A DNA stretch of 64,000 nucleotides, from assembly GCA_016125585.1 (NCBI GenBank), contig WGLL01000002.1:124001-188000 (forward strand). Direction: 5' to 3'. The stretch comes from Caulobacter sp. Lineage in GTDB: Bacteria; Pseudomonadota; Alphaproteobacteria; Caulobacterales; Caulobacteraceae. This document shows, in pieces, positions 9,763 through 18,505 of this stretch. Positions within the stretch are counted from its first letter, which is position 1; the number at the start of each line of letters is the position of its first letter. Under the pieces are notes generated by a model. The model was not told the DNA's origin, searched no databases, and was given only the letters and a program-made list of their open reading frames with translations. Position numbers and translations under genes: made by a program.

Positions 9763-9809
9763 GGCGTCAGGCTAACCCCTTTGACGGGAAGTGAAACCCC
9801 TGGCGGCCC

Positions 9810-10685
9810 TCAGCCGGTCAGGCCGTCGAACCGCCAGGTCTCGCCATCGCGGCGAATATGACCGGCTGTGGGGGCGGCGAAGTGGGTGCCGATGACCAGC
9901 ACCGGCTGGTCGCCGACCTGTTCGATCACCGCCCTGCGGGTGGCCAGGGCCTGTCCCCGGTCCTCGTCGAAGGGCGGCGACCATTCGGGATGGGCGACCT
10001 GGCAGGGATGATGCATCAGGTCCCCGGTGATCATGGCCGTCTGGCCTTCGGACTCGATGATCACGCTGACATGGCCCGGGGTGTGGCCGGGCGTGGGCTG
10101 CAGCCGGACCTCGGCCGACAGGCGGTGGTCGGGGGCGACCAGATCGGCCAGGCCGGCGTCGAAGATCGGCTGCACGGAATCGCCGAGGATGACCTGCTGG
10201 TCGGCGTCGCCCTCGGCGCGCCAGAAGTCGTACTCGGCCTTGCCGATCAGATAGCGGGCCCTGGGAAAGGTCGGGACCCAGGCGCCATCGACCAGCATGG
10301 TGTTCCAGCCGACGTGATCGACATGCAGGTGGGTGCAGACCACCGCATCGACGCTGTCGCGGGTCCAGCCGGCGGCCTCGAACCTTTGCAGGAAGTCGGT
10401 GGCCAGGGGCTGGCGGCCGGTCATCCGCCGGGGACGGTCATTGCCGATGCAGGTGTCCACCACCAGCCGCAGGCCCGGCGCCTCGACCAGCAGGGCGTGG
10501 ATCGACAGCTTCAGGGCCCCCTCGGCGGTGACATAGTGGGGATGCAGCCAGTCGATCCCGGCCAGGGCCTGCGGCGTGGCCCCCTCGAGGAAGGGATGTT
10601 TCTCGTTCCAGGGCACCGGCATCTCCAGCTCGAGGATGCGGGTGACGGTGACCGCGCCGACGGTCCAGGTCAGGGGGGCGGTCAT
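9810..10685 (-). CDS. MBL-fold metallo-hydrolase
   Basis: 291-residue metallo-beta-lactamase-fold hydrolase. The metal-binding motif is [11 protein letters not shown], followed by [11 protein letters not shown], the ITGDLMHHP Asp ligand and a late [12 protein letters not shown]is. This looks like the lactonase/quorum-quenching or general MBL branch with two zinc ions. The ATG at 10685 overlaps the acs stop by 4 nt, so it is translated with acetyl-CoA synthetase. Substrate unknown; a thioester or lactone is plausible from the neighbour only. Confidence 0.85.
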   Translation of the reverse strand: MTAPLTWTVGAVTVTRILELEMPVPWNEKHPFLEGATPQALAGIDWLHPHYVTAEGALKLSIHALLVEAPGLRLVVDTCIGNDRPRRMTGRQPLATDFLQRFEAAGWTRDSVDAVVCTHLHVDHVGWNTMLVDGAWVPTFPRARYLIGKAEYDFWRAEGDADQQVILGDSVQPIFDAGLADLVAPDHRLSAEVRLQPTPGHTPGHVSVIIESEGQTAMITGDLMHHPCQVAHPEWSPPFDEDRGQALATRRAVIEQVGDQPVLVIGTHFAAPTAGHIRRDGETWRFDGLTG

Positions 10686-12622
10686 CCGGCGATCCGGTTG
10701 GCGACCAGGTCCTCGACCACGGCCGGATCGGCCAGGGTGGTGGTGTCGCCGAGGTTGGAGACGTCGCCCTCGGCCACCTTGCGCAGGATGCGGCGCATGA
10801 TCTTGCCCGAACGGGTCTTGGGCAGGCCCGGCGCCCACTGGATGGCGTCGGGGGCGGCGAAGGGGCCGATTTCCTTGCGCACCCATCGCACCAGGTCGGC
10901 CCGCAGGTCCTCGGTCGGGACGACATCGCCGATCAGGGTGACATAGGCGTAGATGCCCTGGCCCTTGACGTCGTGTGGCCGGCCGACGACGGCGGCCTCG
11001 GCCACCGCCTCATGGGCGACCAGGGCGCTCTCGATCTCGGCGGTGCCCAGCCGGTGACCGGAGACATTGATGACATCGTCGACCCGGCCGGTGATCCAGT
11101 AGTAGCCGTCCTCGTCGCGGCGGCAGCCGTCTCCGGTGAAATATTTGCCCGGGTAGGTGCTGAAATAGGTGTCGAAGAAGCGCTGGTGATCGCCATAGAC
11201 GGTGCGCATCTGGCCCGGCCAGCTGTCGGTGATGCACAGGTTGCCGCTGACCGCGCCCTCCAGCACGGCGCCCTCGGCATCGACCAGCTGCAGCTTCACG
11301 CCCGGCAGCGGCTTGCTGGCCGAACCGGGCTTCAGGGCCGTGGCGCCCGGCAGGGGGCTGACCAGACAGGCGCCGGTTTCGGTCTGCCACCAGGTGTCGA
11401 CGATCGGGCAGCGGCCCTCGCCGACCACCCGGTGATACCAGAGCCAGGCCTCGGGATTGATCGGCTCGCCGACGCTGCCCAGCAGCCGCAGGGACTTGCG
11501 GGAGGTCTTCTGGACCGGCGCCTCGCCCTCGCGCATCAGCGCCCGGAGCGCGGTGGGCGCAGTGTAGAAGATCTCCACCTGATGCTTGTCGATGACCTCC
11601 CAGAACCGCGAGGCCGTCGGATAGTTGGGGACGCCCTCGAAGATCAGGCTGGTCGCGCCGTTGGCCAGGGGCCCATAGACGATATAGCTGTGGCCGGTGA
11701 CCCAGCCGACATCGGCGGTGCACCAGAAGATCTCGCCAGGCCGGTAGTCGAAGACCAGTTCATGGGTCCAGCTGGCCCAGGTCAGATAGCCGCCGGTCGT
11801 GTGCAGCACGCCCTTGGGCTTCCCCGTCGAGCCGGACGTATAGAGGATGAACAGCGGGTCCTCGGCGTTCATCGGCTCGGGCGGGCAGTCAGGCGAGGCG
11901 GAGTCCCGCAAGGGCTCATAGGCGACGTCGCGGCCGTCATGCTTCAGCCACTTGGCCCCGGTGCGGCGAACCACCAGCACCTTCTGCACGTCTGGGCAGC
12001 GGGTCAGGGCCAGGTCGACGTTCATCTTCAGCGGGATGATCTTGCCGCCGCGCACGCCTTCATCGGCGGTGATGACGAAGCGGCTGTCGCAGTCCTGGAT
12101 GCGCCCGGCGATGCTGTCGGGCGAAAAGCCGCCGAAGATCACCGAATGCACGGCGCCGATGCGGGCGCAGGCCAGCATGGCGTAGGCCGCCTCGGCGATC
12201 ATCGGCATGTAGATGGTGACCCGGTCGCCCTTCCTGACCCCAAGGTCCTTGAGGACATTGGCCATCCGGCAGACCTCTTCATGGGCCTGGGCGTAGGTGA
12301 TGGTCTTGCTGTCGGCAGGGTCGTCGCCTTCCCAGATGAAGGCGGTCTGGTCGGCCCGGTGCGGCAGATGGCGGTCCAGGCAGTTGGCCGAGACGTTGAG
12401 CACCCCGTCCTCGAACCAGCGAATGTGAAAATCGTGCTTGTTGAAGGAGACGTCCTTGATCTTCGTTGGCGGCCTGATCCAGTCCAGCCGACTGGCGACC
12501 TCGCGCCAGAAGCCCTCGGGATCGGCCTCGACGCGCTTCCAGGCGGCGTCATAGCCCGCGGCGTCCATATGCGCCCGCTGCGCCCATTCGGCCGGAACCG
12601 GAAACAGCTGATCATCACTCAT
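10682..12622 (-). CDS. acs: Acetyl-CoA synthetase
   Basis: Activates acetate to acetyl-CoA through acetyl-AMP. I start at 12622 ([13 protein letters not shown]), giving 646 residues as expected. Seen are the P-loop-like [15 protein letters not shown], the WWQTETGA motif, and the C-terminal [15 protein letters not shown], whose Lys is the site of regulatory acetylation in characterised Acs enzymes. Downstream MBL gene is coupled by a 4-nt overlap. The open frame upstream of 12622 is repeat sequence. Confidence 0.96.
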   Translation of the reverse strand: MSDDQLFPVPAEWAQRAHMDAAGYDAAWKRVEADPEGFWREVASRLDWIRPPTKIKDVSFNKHDFHIRWFEDGVLNVSANCLDRHLPHRADQTAFIWEGDDPADSKTITYAQAHEEVCRMANVLKDLGVRKGDRVTIYMPMIAEAAYAMLACARIGAVHSVIFGGFSPDSIAGRIQDCDSRFVITADEGVRGGKIIPLKMNVDLALTRCPDVQKVLVVRRTGAKWLKHDGRDVAYEPLRDSASPDCPPEPMNAEDPLFILYTSGSTGKPKGVLHTTGGYLTWASWTHELVFDYRPGEIFWCTADVGWVTGHSYIVYGPLANGATSLIFEGVPNYPTASRFWEVIDKHQVEIFYTAPTALRALMREGEAPVQKTSRKSLRLLGSVGEPINPEAWLWYHRVVGEGRCPIVDTWWQTETGACLVSPLPGATALKPGSASKPLPGVKLQLVDAEGAVLEGAVSGNLCITDSWPGQMRTVYGDHQRFFDTYFSTYPGKYFTGDGCRRDEDGYYWITGRVDDVINVSGHRLGTAEIESALVAHEAVAEAAVVGRPHDVKGQGIYAYVTLIGDVVPTEDLRADLVRWVRKEIGPFAAPDAIQWAPGLPKTRSGKIMRRILRKVAEGDVSNLGDTTTLADPAVVEDLVANRIAG

Positions 12623-13044
12623 GGCGCGCTCCCGTCTTTTGTCGCGTGGTCTTCTTGCCTCTGGAGTATGCGGTCGGGTCCCTGTGGCGCAAGGGTCTGG
12701 GGCGCGCCCCCTCATCCGACCCCTTCGGGGCCACCTTCTCCCGCGAGGGGAGAAGGGACTCTGGCGGCGGCTTTGGCAGGTGGCGTCGTAACCTGGGGCG
12801 CCATCGCGCGACAACGGCTTGCAGGAAGGGTTCGCCTCGGGGCGCCCTTCTCCCCTTGCGGGAGAAGGTGGCGCGGAGCGCCGGATGAGGGGGCGTTCAG
12901 CGAAGCCTTCCTGTCGGTGGATGGAGGCACAAAGGTGACGCCTCCGTCATTTTTCCTTGACGACCATCCCATAAAGTGGACAGTGTTCACATTGCAGAGG
13001 CCCGAAAAGGGTCCACACCCTTTTGGCCGGAGGACTTCACTGCG
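12623..13044. other. 422-bp intergenic region between acs and the diiron protein gene
   Basis: The acs (minus) and diiron (plus) genes diverge here. Bases 12705-12895 are a long inverted repeat (listed separately). The rest should hold both promoters. TTGACG at 12957-12962 is a possible -35 for the rightward gene, but I find no good -10 at 17 nt. GGAGG at 13029-13033 is the Shine-Dalgarno site for the ATG at 13045. No tRNA or small gene seen. Confidence 0.7.
12705..12895. repeat. Long inverted repeat, 51-bp arms
   Basis: Left arm 12705-12757 and right arm 12845-12895 are near reverse complements. Each arm is itself two hairpins: CCTTCTCCC...GGGAGAAGG type, then a GGCGCGGAGCGCCGGATGAG type. 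This is the best-preserved paired copy in the window. A single, unpaired copy of the same unit sits at 32881-32937. Confidence 0.85.
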
Positions 13045-14169
13045 ATGACCGACAAGAACATCACCAAGGACGCCATGTACGACGCGGTGCGTCCGGACGA
13101 CTTCGAGTCGATGCTCGAGCTCGACCGCTACAACAACCGCTCCACCGCGTTCGACAAGATCATCAGCGCCACCCACGACCACTTCTGGGATCCGCTGGAC
13201 AAGGCCTACATCGATTTCGACGAGCCCTTCGACATGGAGAACGAGCCGCTCGTTCCCGAGGAGTTCGTCGTCGCCCTGCAGACCGACTATGTCTCCAACC
13301 ACCTGTCGGACCCCAAGGAGCGCACCCGCTTCATCAATGAGTCCACCCTGCGGATCTTCTCCTCGATCCTGCACGGCGAACAGGGCGCGCTGAACCTCTC
13401 GGCCAGCCTCTGCCACGTGCTGAAGGATCAGGGCGCGCAGGAATACGCCGCCAACCAGACCCGCGAGGAAGCCCGCCACGTCACCGCCTTCGCCAAATAC
13501 ATCAAGGCCCGCTGGGGCCGCCCGGTCGAATGCGGCCCGACCCTGAAGGCCCTGCTGGTCGAGATCATCGACGCGCCGGAGGTCTACAAGAAGATCATCG
13601 GCATGCAGATGCTTGTCGAGGGCCTGGCCATGGGCGCCTTCGCCTCGCTGTTCAACTCGATCAACGACCCGCTCGGCAAGAAGCTGCTGCAGCTGGTGAT
13701 GACCGACGAGGCCTTCCACCACAAGTTCGGGAAGATCTGGGCCGACCGCACCGTGCCCAAGCTGAGCCCCGAGGAACACGCCATCATCGAGGACTGGGCC
13801 GCCCACTGCTTCCAGGCCGTCCTGTTCAACCTCGTCGGCCCGGCCCAGCAGAAGGACCTCTATGAGTCCTTCGGCCTCGACCCGGACAAGGTGATCGCCG
13901 AGTTCGCCGCCATCATGACCGACGACATCCGTCGCGAGAACATGAAGGAACAGACCAACATCTTCCGCGTGCTGGTCAAGACGCTGCTCAACGCCGGCAT
14001 CATCACCGAGCGCACCAAGGCCTTCTACGGCATGTATGTCGACCTGGAAGAGCTGAAGAGCGAGGGCGACCGGATGGTCGGCGACGACATCGCCGAGGAG
14101 GGCATCCGCTACCTCCAGACCATCAACTTCAAGGACGGCGGCAAGGCGATCAGCATCGCCGCCGAATAG
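13045..14169 (+). CDS. Ferritin-like diiron protein (R2-like/AurF-like fold)
   Basis: 374 residues, started at 13045 because of GGAGG 11 nt upstream and because homology-like sequence begins at MTDKNITKDAM. A complete carboxylate-bridged diiron ligand set can be read: E112, E142-x2-H145 (EEARH), E192 (LVEGLAMGAF) and E222-x2-H225 (DEAFHH). The rest is helical. This matches the four-helix ferritin-like oxygenases and ribonucleotide reductase R2-like proteins, but it lacks features that would let me call it NrdB. It stands alone and is closed by a strong terminator. Substrate unknown. Confidence 0.75.
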   Translation: MTDKNITKDAMYDAVRPDDFESMLELDRYNNRSTAFDKIISATHDHFWDPLDKAYIDFDEPFDMENEPLVPEEFVVALQTDYVSNHLSDPKERTRFINESTLRIFSSILHGEQGALNLSASLCHVLKDQGAQEYAANQTREEARHVTAFAKYIKARWGRPVECGPTLKALLVEIIDAPEVYKKIIGMQMLVEGLAMGAFASLFNSINDPLGKKLLQLVMTDEAFHHKFGKIWADRTVPKLSPEEHAIIEDWAAHCFQAVLFNLVGPAQQKDLYESFGLDPDKVIAEFAAIMTDDIRRENMKEQTNIFRVLVKTLLNAGIITERTKAFYGMYVDLEELKSEGDRMVGDDIAEEGIRYLQTINFKDGGKAISIAAE

Positions 14170-14198
14170 GCCCGGTCCTCCGGCCTGAACACCTCAAG

Positions 14199-14227
14199 CG
14201 CCCCGCCCTCAACGGCGGGGCGTTTTT
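14199..14227 (+). terminator. Rho-independent terminator after the diiron gene
   Basis: A 9-bp perfect stem CGCCCCGCC (14199-14207) and GGCGGGGCG (14214-14222) with a 6-nt loop is followed by TTTTT. It closes the single-gene diiron unit. Confidence 0.9.
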
Positions 14228-14261
14228 GCATTTCTGTCGCAAGACGAATATCAATCGGGGG

Positions 14262-14786
14262 ATGAAGACCCTTCTCGCCCTCCCCGGCGCGCTGGTCCTG
14301 GTCCTGGCGCTGCCCGCGGCCGCCGACGCGCCCCAGCCCGCCCATCCGATCTCGACCAGCTTCTACACCGGGACCTGGTACGAGGTGGCCCGCACCCCCA
14401 ACAGCAACCAGAAGGACTGCCAGGCGCCGACCAGCCAGTTCGCCCCGGCCAGGGGCGGCCGCTACCTGATGACCCAGACCTGCCGCAAAGGATCGCCTTC
14501 GGGGGCGAGCAAGGTGTGGAAGGCCGAGGGCGCCATCGTCCCCGGCTCCGGCAACGCCAAGTTCAAGGCGAAATTCTTCGGGGTGGTCAGCCAGGAATAC
14601 TGGATCCTCGACACCGCCGGCGACCAGAGCTGGGCCATCATGGCCACGCCCGGCGGCAACTATGTGTGGCTGATGTCGCGCAAGGCGATCATGGCCCCGG
14701 CCGAGAAGGCCGCCGCCCTGGGCCGCATCAAGGCGCTGGGTTACAATGTGGCCCGGCTGGAGATGCCGAAGCAACCGCCGGCCTGA
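14262..14786 (+). CDS. Exported lipocalin family protein (Blc-like)
   Basis: 174 residues from the ATG at 14262 (GGGGG just upstream). The first ~22 residues are a signal peptide ending PAAADA. The lipocalin signature GTWYEVAR follows at the start of the beta barrel, with YWILDTAGDQSWAIM and the C-terminal strand YVWLMSR. Bacterial lipocalins bind lipids or hydrophobic ligands at the envelope. There is no lipobox, so it is probably soluble in the periplasm. Confidence 0.85.
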   Translation: MKTLLALPGALVLVLALPAAADAPQPAHPISTSFYTGTWYEVARTPNSNQKDCQAPTSQFAPARGGRYLMTQTCRKGSPSGASKVWKAEGAIVPGSGNAKFKAKFFGVVSQEYWILDTAGDQSWAIMATPGGNYVWLMSRKAIMAPAEKAAALGRIKALGYNVARLEMPKQPPA

Positions 14787-14879
14787 CATCCGGCCAGTTG
14801 CCCACAGTCTGCGACCCCGCAGTGGATTGTTCCCTTTTTGTTCTTGACGCGGGCGGCGGGACCAAGCCTTTGCTGGGCC

Positions 14880-15128
14880 ATGGTCAAGGTCAACTATCCC
14901 GGCGTTTCCCACGGCGAGGCCCGCCGCAAGCTGGATGACATCGAGCAGGCCCTGATGACCTGGCGGCAGCGCTGCCGGCCCTTCGGACCGCAGTATCTCG
15001 CCATCGACCGGATCCAGGACGCCGTGCGGCAGGGCCGCGAAATCCTGACCGGCGACCAGCCCAGAATCGCCGGCGACGCCCGCACCGGCCAGGGCCTTGA
15101 CTTGACCTCGAACGAAACCGGAACATAA
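14880..15128 (+). CDS. Small conserved-looking protein of unknown function
   Basis: 82 residues, MVKVNYPGVSHGEARRKLD at the start, then a basic helix-rich middle (ALMTWRQRCRPFGPQYLAIDRIQDAVRQG) and a disordered tail. No signal peptide or membrane segment. It ends at 15128, inside the mmcB promoter, so the LexA site lies in its last codons. I do not recognise the family; the clean codon bias suggests it is real. Confidence 0.55.
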   Translation: MVKVNYPGVSHGEARRKLDDIEQALMTWRQRCRPFGPQYLAIDRIQDAVRQGREILTGDQPRIAGDARTGQGLDLTSNETGT

Positions 15129-15130
15129 AT
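15102..15130 (+). promoter_or_regulatory. Promoter of mmcB with LexA box in the spacer
   Basis: TTGACC (15102-15107) and ATAAAT (15125-15130) are spaced 17 nt. Between them GAAC-N7-GAAC (15110-15124) is the complement of the alphaproteobacterial SOS box GTTC-N7-GTTC. LexA bound here would block RNA polymerase. Transcription should start near 15137, at or next to the ATG at 15138, which suggests a leaderless mRNA. Confidence 0.8.
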
Positions 15131-15137
15131 GGCCGCC

Positions 15138-15578
15138 ATGGAGGCGGTTCTTACCCTTGTCAGCATCAGCCGGCCGGAGACGACCCTGGCGGTCACCCGC
15201 GGCGCGGCGCGGCTGCTGGTGTCGATGGGCTATGCGCCGTTGGCCGAGGTGGGGCTGCCGAACGGGCGGCGCGCCGACCTGATGGCCCTGGGGCCGAGGG
15301 GCGAGATCATCATCGTCGAGGTCAAGTCCAGCCCCGGGGACTATCTGGTCGATCGCAAATGGGGAGAATACCTGCCCTTCTGCGACCGCTATTTCTTCGC
15401 GGTCGGGCCGGACTTTCCCCAGGCCCTGCTGCCGGACGAGCCGGGCCTGATCGTCGCCGACGGCTTTGGCGGGGCGGTGGTGCGGGAGGCGGGTCTGGAG
15501 CCTCTGGCCCCGGCCCGGCGCAAGGCCCTGACCCTGGCCTTCGGGCGGCTGGCGGCGATGCGGGCGCTCTCGACCTGA
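15138..15578 (+). CDS. mmcB: MmcB family DNA repair protein
   Basis: 146 residues from the ATG at 15138; an ATG at 15129 in the same frame is possible but lies in the -10 box. The central strands RADLMALGPRGEIIIVEVKSS with D...E-x-K look like a PD-(D/E)xK nuclease core, as in MmcB proteins, which are LexA-regulated in Caulobacter relatives. The LexA box in its promoter supports the call. It probably acts on damaged DNA in the SOS response, with or beside the ImuABC mutagenesis set, which is not in this window. Confidence 0.85.
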   Translation: MEAVLTLVSISRPETTLAVTRGAARLLVSMGYAPLAEVGLPNGRRADLMALGPRGEIIIVEVKSSPGDYLVDRKWGEYLPFCDRYFFAVGPDFPQALLPDEPGLIVADGFGGAVVREAGLEPLAPARRKALTLAFGRLAAMRALST

Positions 15579-15630
15579 GCGGCGGCGGGACAAGCGCGGC
15601 CCTCCCGTTGGGGAAGGGCGATTCACAAGG

Positions 15631-16188
15631 CTATTTCGGCGCCCGCTTGGCCAGGATGCGTTGCAGGGTGCGGCGGTGCATCGAGAGGCGGCGCGCGGTT
15701 TCCGAGACGTTGTGATTGCACAGCTCATAGACCCGCTGGATGTGTTCCCAGCGGACGCGGTCGGCGCTCATCGGTTTCTCGGGAGGCGGGGGCGTTTCGC
15801 CGGCCTGGGCCAGCAGGGCCCGCACGACATCATCGGCGTCGGCCGGCTTGGCCAGGTAGTCGACGGCCCCGGCCTTCACGGCCGCCACGGCGGTGGCGAT
15901 GTTGCCATAGCCGGTCAGCATCACCACCCGCGCCTCGGGCCGCGCCTCGCGCATCGCCTCGACCGCCTTGAGTCCCGACCCGTCCTCCAGCTTCAGATCG
16001 ATCACCGCGAAGGCCGGCGGGCTCTGACGAATGGCGCCGATGGCCTCGGCGACGCCGCTGGCCAGGGTCACCTCGAACCCTCGCTGCTCCAGCGCCCGGC
16101 CCAGCCGCGTTCGCAGCGGCGCATCATCATCCAGGACGAGCAGGCTGCGGTCGGCGAGGGCCGTGATGGTGTCGGATACATCGGTCAT
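15631..16188 (-). CDS. regA: Redox response regulator of the RegA/PrrA/ActR family
   Basis: 185 residues: receiver domain with D20/D21 acidic pocket, phospho-acceptor D64 (AVIDLKLEDGSG), T92 and K114, then a proline-rich linker (ETPPPPEKP) and a Fis-type helix-turn-helix at 159-182 (NVSETARRLSMHRRTLQRIL). This compact build is diagnostic of the RegA/ActR group, which controls photosynthesis, respiration, nitrogen and carbon genes in response to redox. Start set at 16188; METAKP at 16206 is an alternative. It follows its kinase on the same strand after 130 bp. Confidence 0.9.
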   Translation of the reverse strand: MTDVSDTITALADRSLLVLDDDAPLRTRLGRALEQRGFEVTLASGVAEAIGAIRQSPPAFAVIDLKLEDGSGLKAVEAMREARPEARVVMLTGYGNIATAVAAVKAGAVDYLAKPADADDVVRALLAQAGETPPPPEKPMSADRVRWEHIQRVYELCNHNVSETARRLSMHRRTLQRILAKRAPK

Positions 16189-16318
16189 CGGTTTGGCGGT
16201 CTCCATCCGCTTGGCCAGTCCAGATATAGGGCGCGCCGTCGCGACAGGCGAGCGGCGTTCGCCCAGCAGGTGCATTTTTGCCCGTCGCACGCCGCTGTCG
16301 ACCGCCGGGAGCCCGTCA

Positions 16319-17719
16319 TCACGACGCGCCCGGGGTGATCACTTCCAGCGCGGCCCGGGGCCAGCTGGTGGTCACCACCGCGCCGCCGCGGCGGCCGTTG
16401 CCGAAGGTGACCACCGCCCCGGTCCGCTCCATCAGGGTCTTGGCGATGAAGAAGCCCAGCCCCATGCCGATGTGTCCGCTCCGCGATCCCTCCGCCCCCG
16501 GACGACTTGTGACATAGGGCTCGCCCAGCTTGGCCCGCACCTCCGGCGAGAAGCCGGGACCATCGTCGCGCACCTCCAGGGTGATGGACTCATGGTCGAA
16601 CCTGGCCGTCACCAGCACCTCGGCGGCGGCGAAGTCGACCGCGTTCTCGACGAAGGAGGTCAGGGCGTGCAGCACCTCCGGCAGACGCCGCAGCTCGGGC
16701 GCCCGGGCCCCGCCCGATCCGCTGATCACCGCCTCGACCCGCACCTCCGGGTCCCGCGCGTGCGGGGCGATGGCCTCCTCGACCAGCTGGCTCAGGCTCA
16801 TGTGGCCATGCACCTCGTCGGTCGCGTCGGGATCGGCGGTCAGCCGGCGCAGGATGTCGCGGCAGCGGGCGGCCTGACTGACCAGAAGCTCCGCGTCCTC
16901 GCGCGCCTGGCCCTCGGGGGCGGCCCGGGCCATTTCCCGGGCGACGATCGAGATGGTGGCCAGCGGCGTGCCCAGCTCATGCGCCGCCGCCGCGGCCAGG
17001 GCGCCCAGGGCCGAGAGCCGCTGTTCGCGGGCCAGGACGGCGTTGGTGGTGTCCAGGGCCAGCTCCATCCGCGCCGCCTCGCTGGCGGCCTGCCAGGCGT
17101 AGCCGGCGCAGAAGGCGATGCCGAGCACCCGGGAAACGACATTGCCGACCCGGTTGATGAACGGCAGCGAGAAGGGGGCGGCGTCCGGCGAGGGCAGCGG
17201 CAGGAAATAGACTGACAGAAGGATGGTGCAGGCCACGGCCAGCAGGGCGAGGCCGATGACGTGGCGGAGCGGCAGGGTCGCCGCCGCCAGCACCACCGGG
17301 GCGATGATCAGCAGGGAGAAGGGATTGATCGCCCCGCCGGTCAGATAGAGCATGGCCGACAGCTGCAGGATGTCGAAGGTCAGCTGGGCGGTGGCCTCGG
17401 CGTCGGAGACCTGGCGCTGCGGCCCCTGGGCAGCGATGGCGATCAGCAGGTTGACGAAGGCCAGCAGGGCGATCAGGGCCAGGCAGGGCGCCACCGGCAT
17501 CGGCAGGCCCAGCACTCCCGCCACCAGGAGGACGGTGACCAGCTGGCCGGCCACCGCCATCCAGCGGACATAGACCAGGGTGCGGACCCGCAGCCGGGCC
17601 CGCCGGCTGCCGCTCAGCCGCCAGAGCGAGGGCGCCGCTTGCGCGGGCGTCTCCGGCGGCCTATCGAACTCGCGCCGCGCGGCGGCGTCCGGCGGCGAAG
17701 GGGACGTGGACGGGGTCAT
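16319..17719 (-). CDS. regB: Redox sensor histidine kinase RegB/PrrB/ActS
   Basis: 466 residues. Six or so transmembrane segments occupy ~50-205, with the RegB quinone-site heptapeptide GGAINPF at 128-134. The H-box is AAHELGTPLATI with phospho-His 247, and the conserved redox cysteine of the dimerisation helices is C286 in QAARCRDIL. The ATPase domain shows ENAVDFA, DDGPGF and GMGLGFFI. Start at 17719; 57 bp separate it from the divergent SenC gene. Partner of the downstream RegA. Confidence 0.93.
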   Translation of the reverse strand: MTPSTSPSPPDAAARREFDRPPETPAQAAPSLWRLSGSRRARLRVRTLVYVRWMAVAGQLVTVLLVAGVLGLPMPVAPCLALIALLAFVNLLIAIAAQGPQRQVSDAEATAQLTFDILQLSAMLYLTGGAINPFSLLIIAPVVLAAATLPLRHVIGLALLAVACTILLSVYFLPLPSPDAAPFSLPFINRVGNVVSRVLGIAFCAGYAWQAASEAARMELALDTTNAVLAREQRLSALGALAAAAAHELGTPLATISIVAREMARAAPEGQAREDAELLVSQAARCRDILRRLTADPDATDEVHGHMSLSQLVEEAIAPHARDPEVRVEAVISGSGGARAPELRRLPEVLHALTSFVENAVDFAAAEVLVTARFDHESITLEVRDDGPGFSPEVRAKLGEPYVTSRPGAEGSRSGHIGMGLGFFIAKTLMERTGAVVTFGNGRRGGAVVTTSWPRAALEVITPGAS

Positions 17720-17776
17720 CGCGCCCCGACCATCGCCCGGAACCCGATCCAACGCCAGCCCGACGGGAGGCCCGAC

Positions 17777-18373
17777 TTGCTGCAGAACCGCACCCGCCTG
17801 ATCCTCTGGGCCGCCGTGGCCCTCGGCCTGGTCGTCACCCTGGCCATCGCCGCCGGCAGCGGCCTGCTGCGGCCTCGCGAGCAGCCAGCGGCGGTCGGCG
17901 GACCGTTCAGCCTGGTCGACCAGACCGGCCGCCCGACCACCGAGGCGGCGCTGAAGGGTCACTGGAGCATGGTGTTCTTTGGCTATACCTACTGCCCCGA
18001 CATCTGCCCCGGCACCCTGCAGAACCTGATCCGGGCCAAGGATCAGCTGGGCAGCAAGGGCAAGGACGTCTCCATCGTCTTCATCTCCGTCGATCCGGCC
18101 CGCGACCGCCCGGCGGTGATTTCCGACTGGCTGGAGGCCAACGGCGCCCCCGCCGGCACCCTCGGCCTGACGGGGACGCAGGATCAGGTCGATGTGGCGG
18201 TGAAGGCCTACAAGGCGGTGGCCCGCAAGTCGGGCGAGGGCGCCGACTACCAGATGGATCACTCCACCGTGGTCTATCTGATGAACCCGCGCGGTCGCTT
18301 TGTTCAGGCCCTGCCCTACGCCCTGCCGGACGAAATCGTCACCCAGGTGAAGGCGGCCAAGCGCGGCGACTGA
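17777..18373 (+). CDS. senC: SCO1/SenC copper chaperone for cytochrome oxidase assembly
   Basis: 198 residues from a TTG at 17777; GGGAGG lies 6 nt upstream, which decides the start. One N-terminal membrane anchor (7-30) is followed by a thioredoxin-like domain with the copper-binding C73-x3-C77 (YCPDICPG) and H162 (MDHSTVV). It delivers copper to the CuA/CuB oxidase sites on the periplasmic face. In Rhodobacter-type genomes senC sits between regB and regA; here it is divergent from regB. Confidence 0.92.
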   Translation: MLQNRTRLILWAAVALGLVVTLAIAAGSGLLRPREQPAAVGGPFSLVDQTGRPTTEAALKGHWSMVFFGYTYCPDICPGTLQNLIRAKDQLGSKGKDVSIVFISVDPARDRPAVISDWLEANGAPAGTLGLTGTQDQVDVAVKAYKAVARKSGEGADYQMDHSTVVYLMNPRGRFVQALPYALPDEIVTQVKAAKRGD

Positions 18374-18422
18374 CCGGCGGCGCGGGCCCGGTCCCCCCTC
18401 CCGAAGGCGGGTCTTTGCAAGA

Positions 18423-18445
18423 AGGGCGCCGCTTTTAAGCGCCCT
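18423..18445 (+). terminator. Weak hairpin after senC
   Basis: AGGGCGC (18423-18429) and GCGCCCT (18439-18445) form a 7-bp stem with a 9-nt loop containing TTTT. There is no T-run downstream, so termination would be partial; the hairpin also sits directly upstream of rpoN. Confidence 0.4.
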
Positions 18446-18505
18446 GTTAACCACCCGCGTCCGATGGTGCCGATCAATTCATCGCACCCTTGGGAGGGGT
18501 TGGTT

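Noticed and set aside
13045..14169. Ribonucleotide reductase beta subunit (nrdB)
   Set aside because: It has an ExxH-E-ExxH diiron pattern like R2, but the first ligand is Glu, the R2-specific tyrosyl radical context is not evident and no nrdA is nearby. I keep the broader diiron call.
18435..18450. CtrA box upstream of rpoN
   Set aside because: TTAA-N8-TTAA is one base longer than the TTAA-N7-TTAA consensus, and the first half is part of a hairpin loop.
18464..18505. ATG start for rpoN at 18464
   Set aside because: No Shine-Dalgarno sequence precedes it, while the TTG at 18506 has GGGAGG at the right distance and gives the usual N-terminus.
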